Below, piece after piece: positions 5,507 through 5,694 of a stretch of 5,694 nt of DNA. Every line of letters starts with the position of its first letter. Positions within the stretch are counted from its first letter, which is position 1. Both the position numbers and the translations under genes were made by a program. The notes under the pieces are model-generated. The model saw nothing but the letters and a program-made list of their open reading frames with translations, ran no database searches and had not been told where the DNA came from. Source of the DNA: Candidatus Methanofilum arcanum (lineage in GTDB: Archaea > Halobacteriota > Methanomicrobia > Methanomicrobiales > Methanospirillaceae); NCBI GenBank assembly GCA_031285085.1, contig JAITWW010000144.1, positions 1-5,694 of the forward strand. The letters run 5' to 3'.

Positions 5507-5694
5507 CTTCATGTTCTACTTAGACTAGATCTTGGAAATAAGCCGCATACAAATCCAGATGGTGAAAAAATAGAGGGTCCTCACCTTCACCGTTACCGCG
5601 AAGGGTATGGAGATAAATTTGCAATCCCCCTTCCTCGGGATATATTCACAGACCCAACAGATTCCTATGTAACCATCCAAGAATTCATGACATT
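5507..5694 (+). pseudogene. 5'-truncated DUF6978-like gene fragment, running off the window end
   Basis: From about 5507 to the window end one frame reads without a stop and gives a very protein-like sequence: LLRLDLGNKPHTNPDGEKI, then GPHLHRYREGYGDKFAIPLP, then DIFTDPTDSYVTIQEFMT. To my memory this matches the central-to-C-terminal part of the DUF6978 family (RLD.....PHTNPDG...HLH.YREGYGDK.A), small proteins of unknown function; no search could be run. The frame opens only after a TAG at 5465-5467 and has no ATG, GTG or TTG start before the conserved block. The N-terminal half (some 60-80 residues in relatives) is missing: its place is taken by the tRNA and its T-rich terminator. I therefore call it a gene remnant, though the 3' end is outside the window. 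Confidence 0.6.

Noticed and set aside
5308..5523. 71-codon open frame on the + strand
   Set aside because: It reads straight through the tRNA-Arg gene and its terminators and has no homology-like character.
1..5694. CRISPR array or defence system
   Set aside because: No regularly spaced repeats and no cas-like or nuclease genes are present; the short repeats near the promoter are only 6-13 bp and irregularly spaced.

Overview
The window comes from a methanogenic archaeon, most likely of the Methanomicrobiales or a close relative. The evidence is a complete formylmethanofuran dehydrogenase operon in the order D-B-A-C, an archaeal-type TATA box ahead of it, a tRNA gene with no encoded CCA, and strong sequence agreement with the Fwd/Fmd families. 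The placement to order is inference from overall protein character; no 16S rRNA or other phylogenetic marker is present.

Layout. Bases 1-298 are the 3' part of a group II intron on the + strand. It has a 34-nt domain V (207-240) and a domain VI with a clean bulged branch-point adenosine (A292). Only a vestige of an intron ORF lies upstream, so this is probably a deleted copy. Bases 299-545 are a GC-richer, hairpin-rich stretch with no convincing gene. It may be a remnant of a mobile element (an IS200/IS605-like right end is one guess) and is bracketed by a 13-bp imperfect direct repeat. Bases 546-726 hold the operon's control region: a TATA box, TCACAC/GTGTGA repeats including an 8-bp inverted repeat across the predicted start site, a roughly 125-nt leader with a hairpin, and a possible 13-codon leader ORF whose stop overlaps the fwdD start.

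Bases 727-5262 carry fwdD, fwdB, fwdA and fwdC, all on the + strand and tightly packed (a 4-bp overlap for D/B and short gaps elsewhere). Together they encode the catalytic core of the first enzyme of CO2-reducing methanogenesis. FwdB with FwdD forms the tungsten or molybdenum bis-pterin formate-dehydrogenase-like site that reduces CO2 to formate. FwdA is the binuclear metal amidohydrolase that condenses formate with methanofuran. FwdC is a beta-helix scaffold related to the glutamate synthase C-terminal domain. The electron-supplying ferredoxin-like subunits (E, F, G, H) are not in the window. The striking oddity is that FwdC has a C-terminal extension of about 65 residues that looks like a charged linker plus a helix-turn-helix DNA-binding domain.

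Bases 5263-5392 are intergenic. A tRNA-Arg(GCG) follows at 5393-5464 with T-rich terminators. The window closes with a 5'-truncated reading frame resembling the DUF6978 family, likely the debris of something that recombined next to the tRNA gene.
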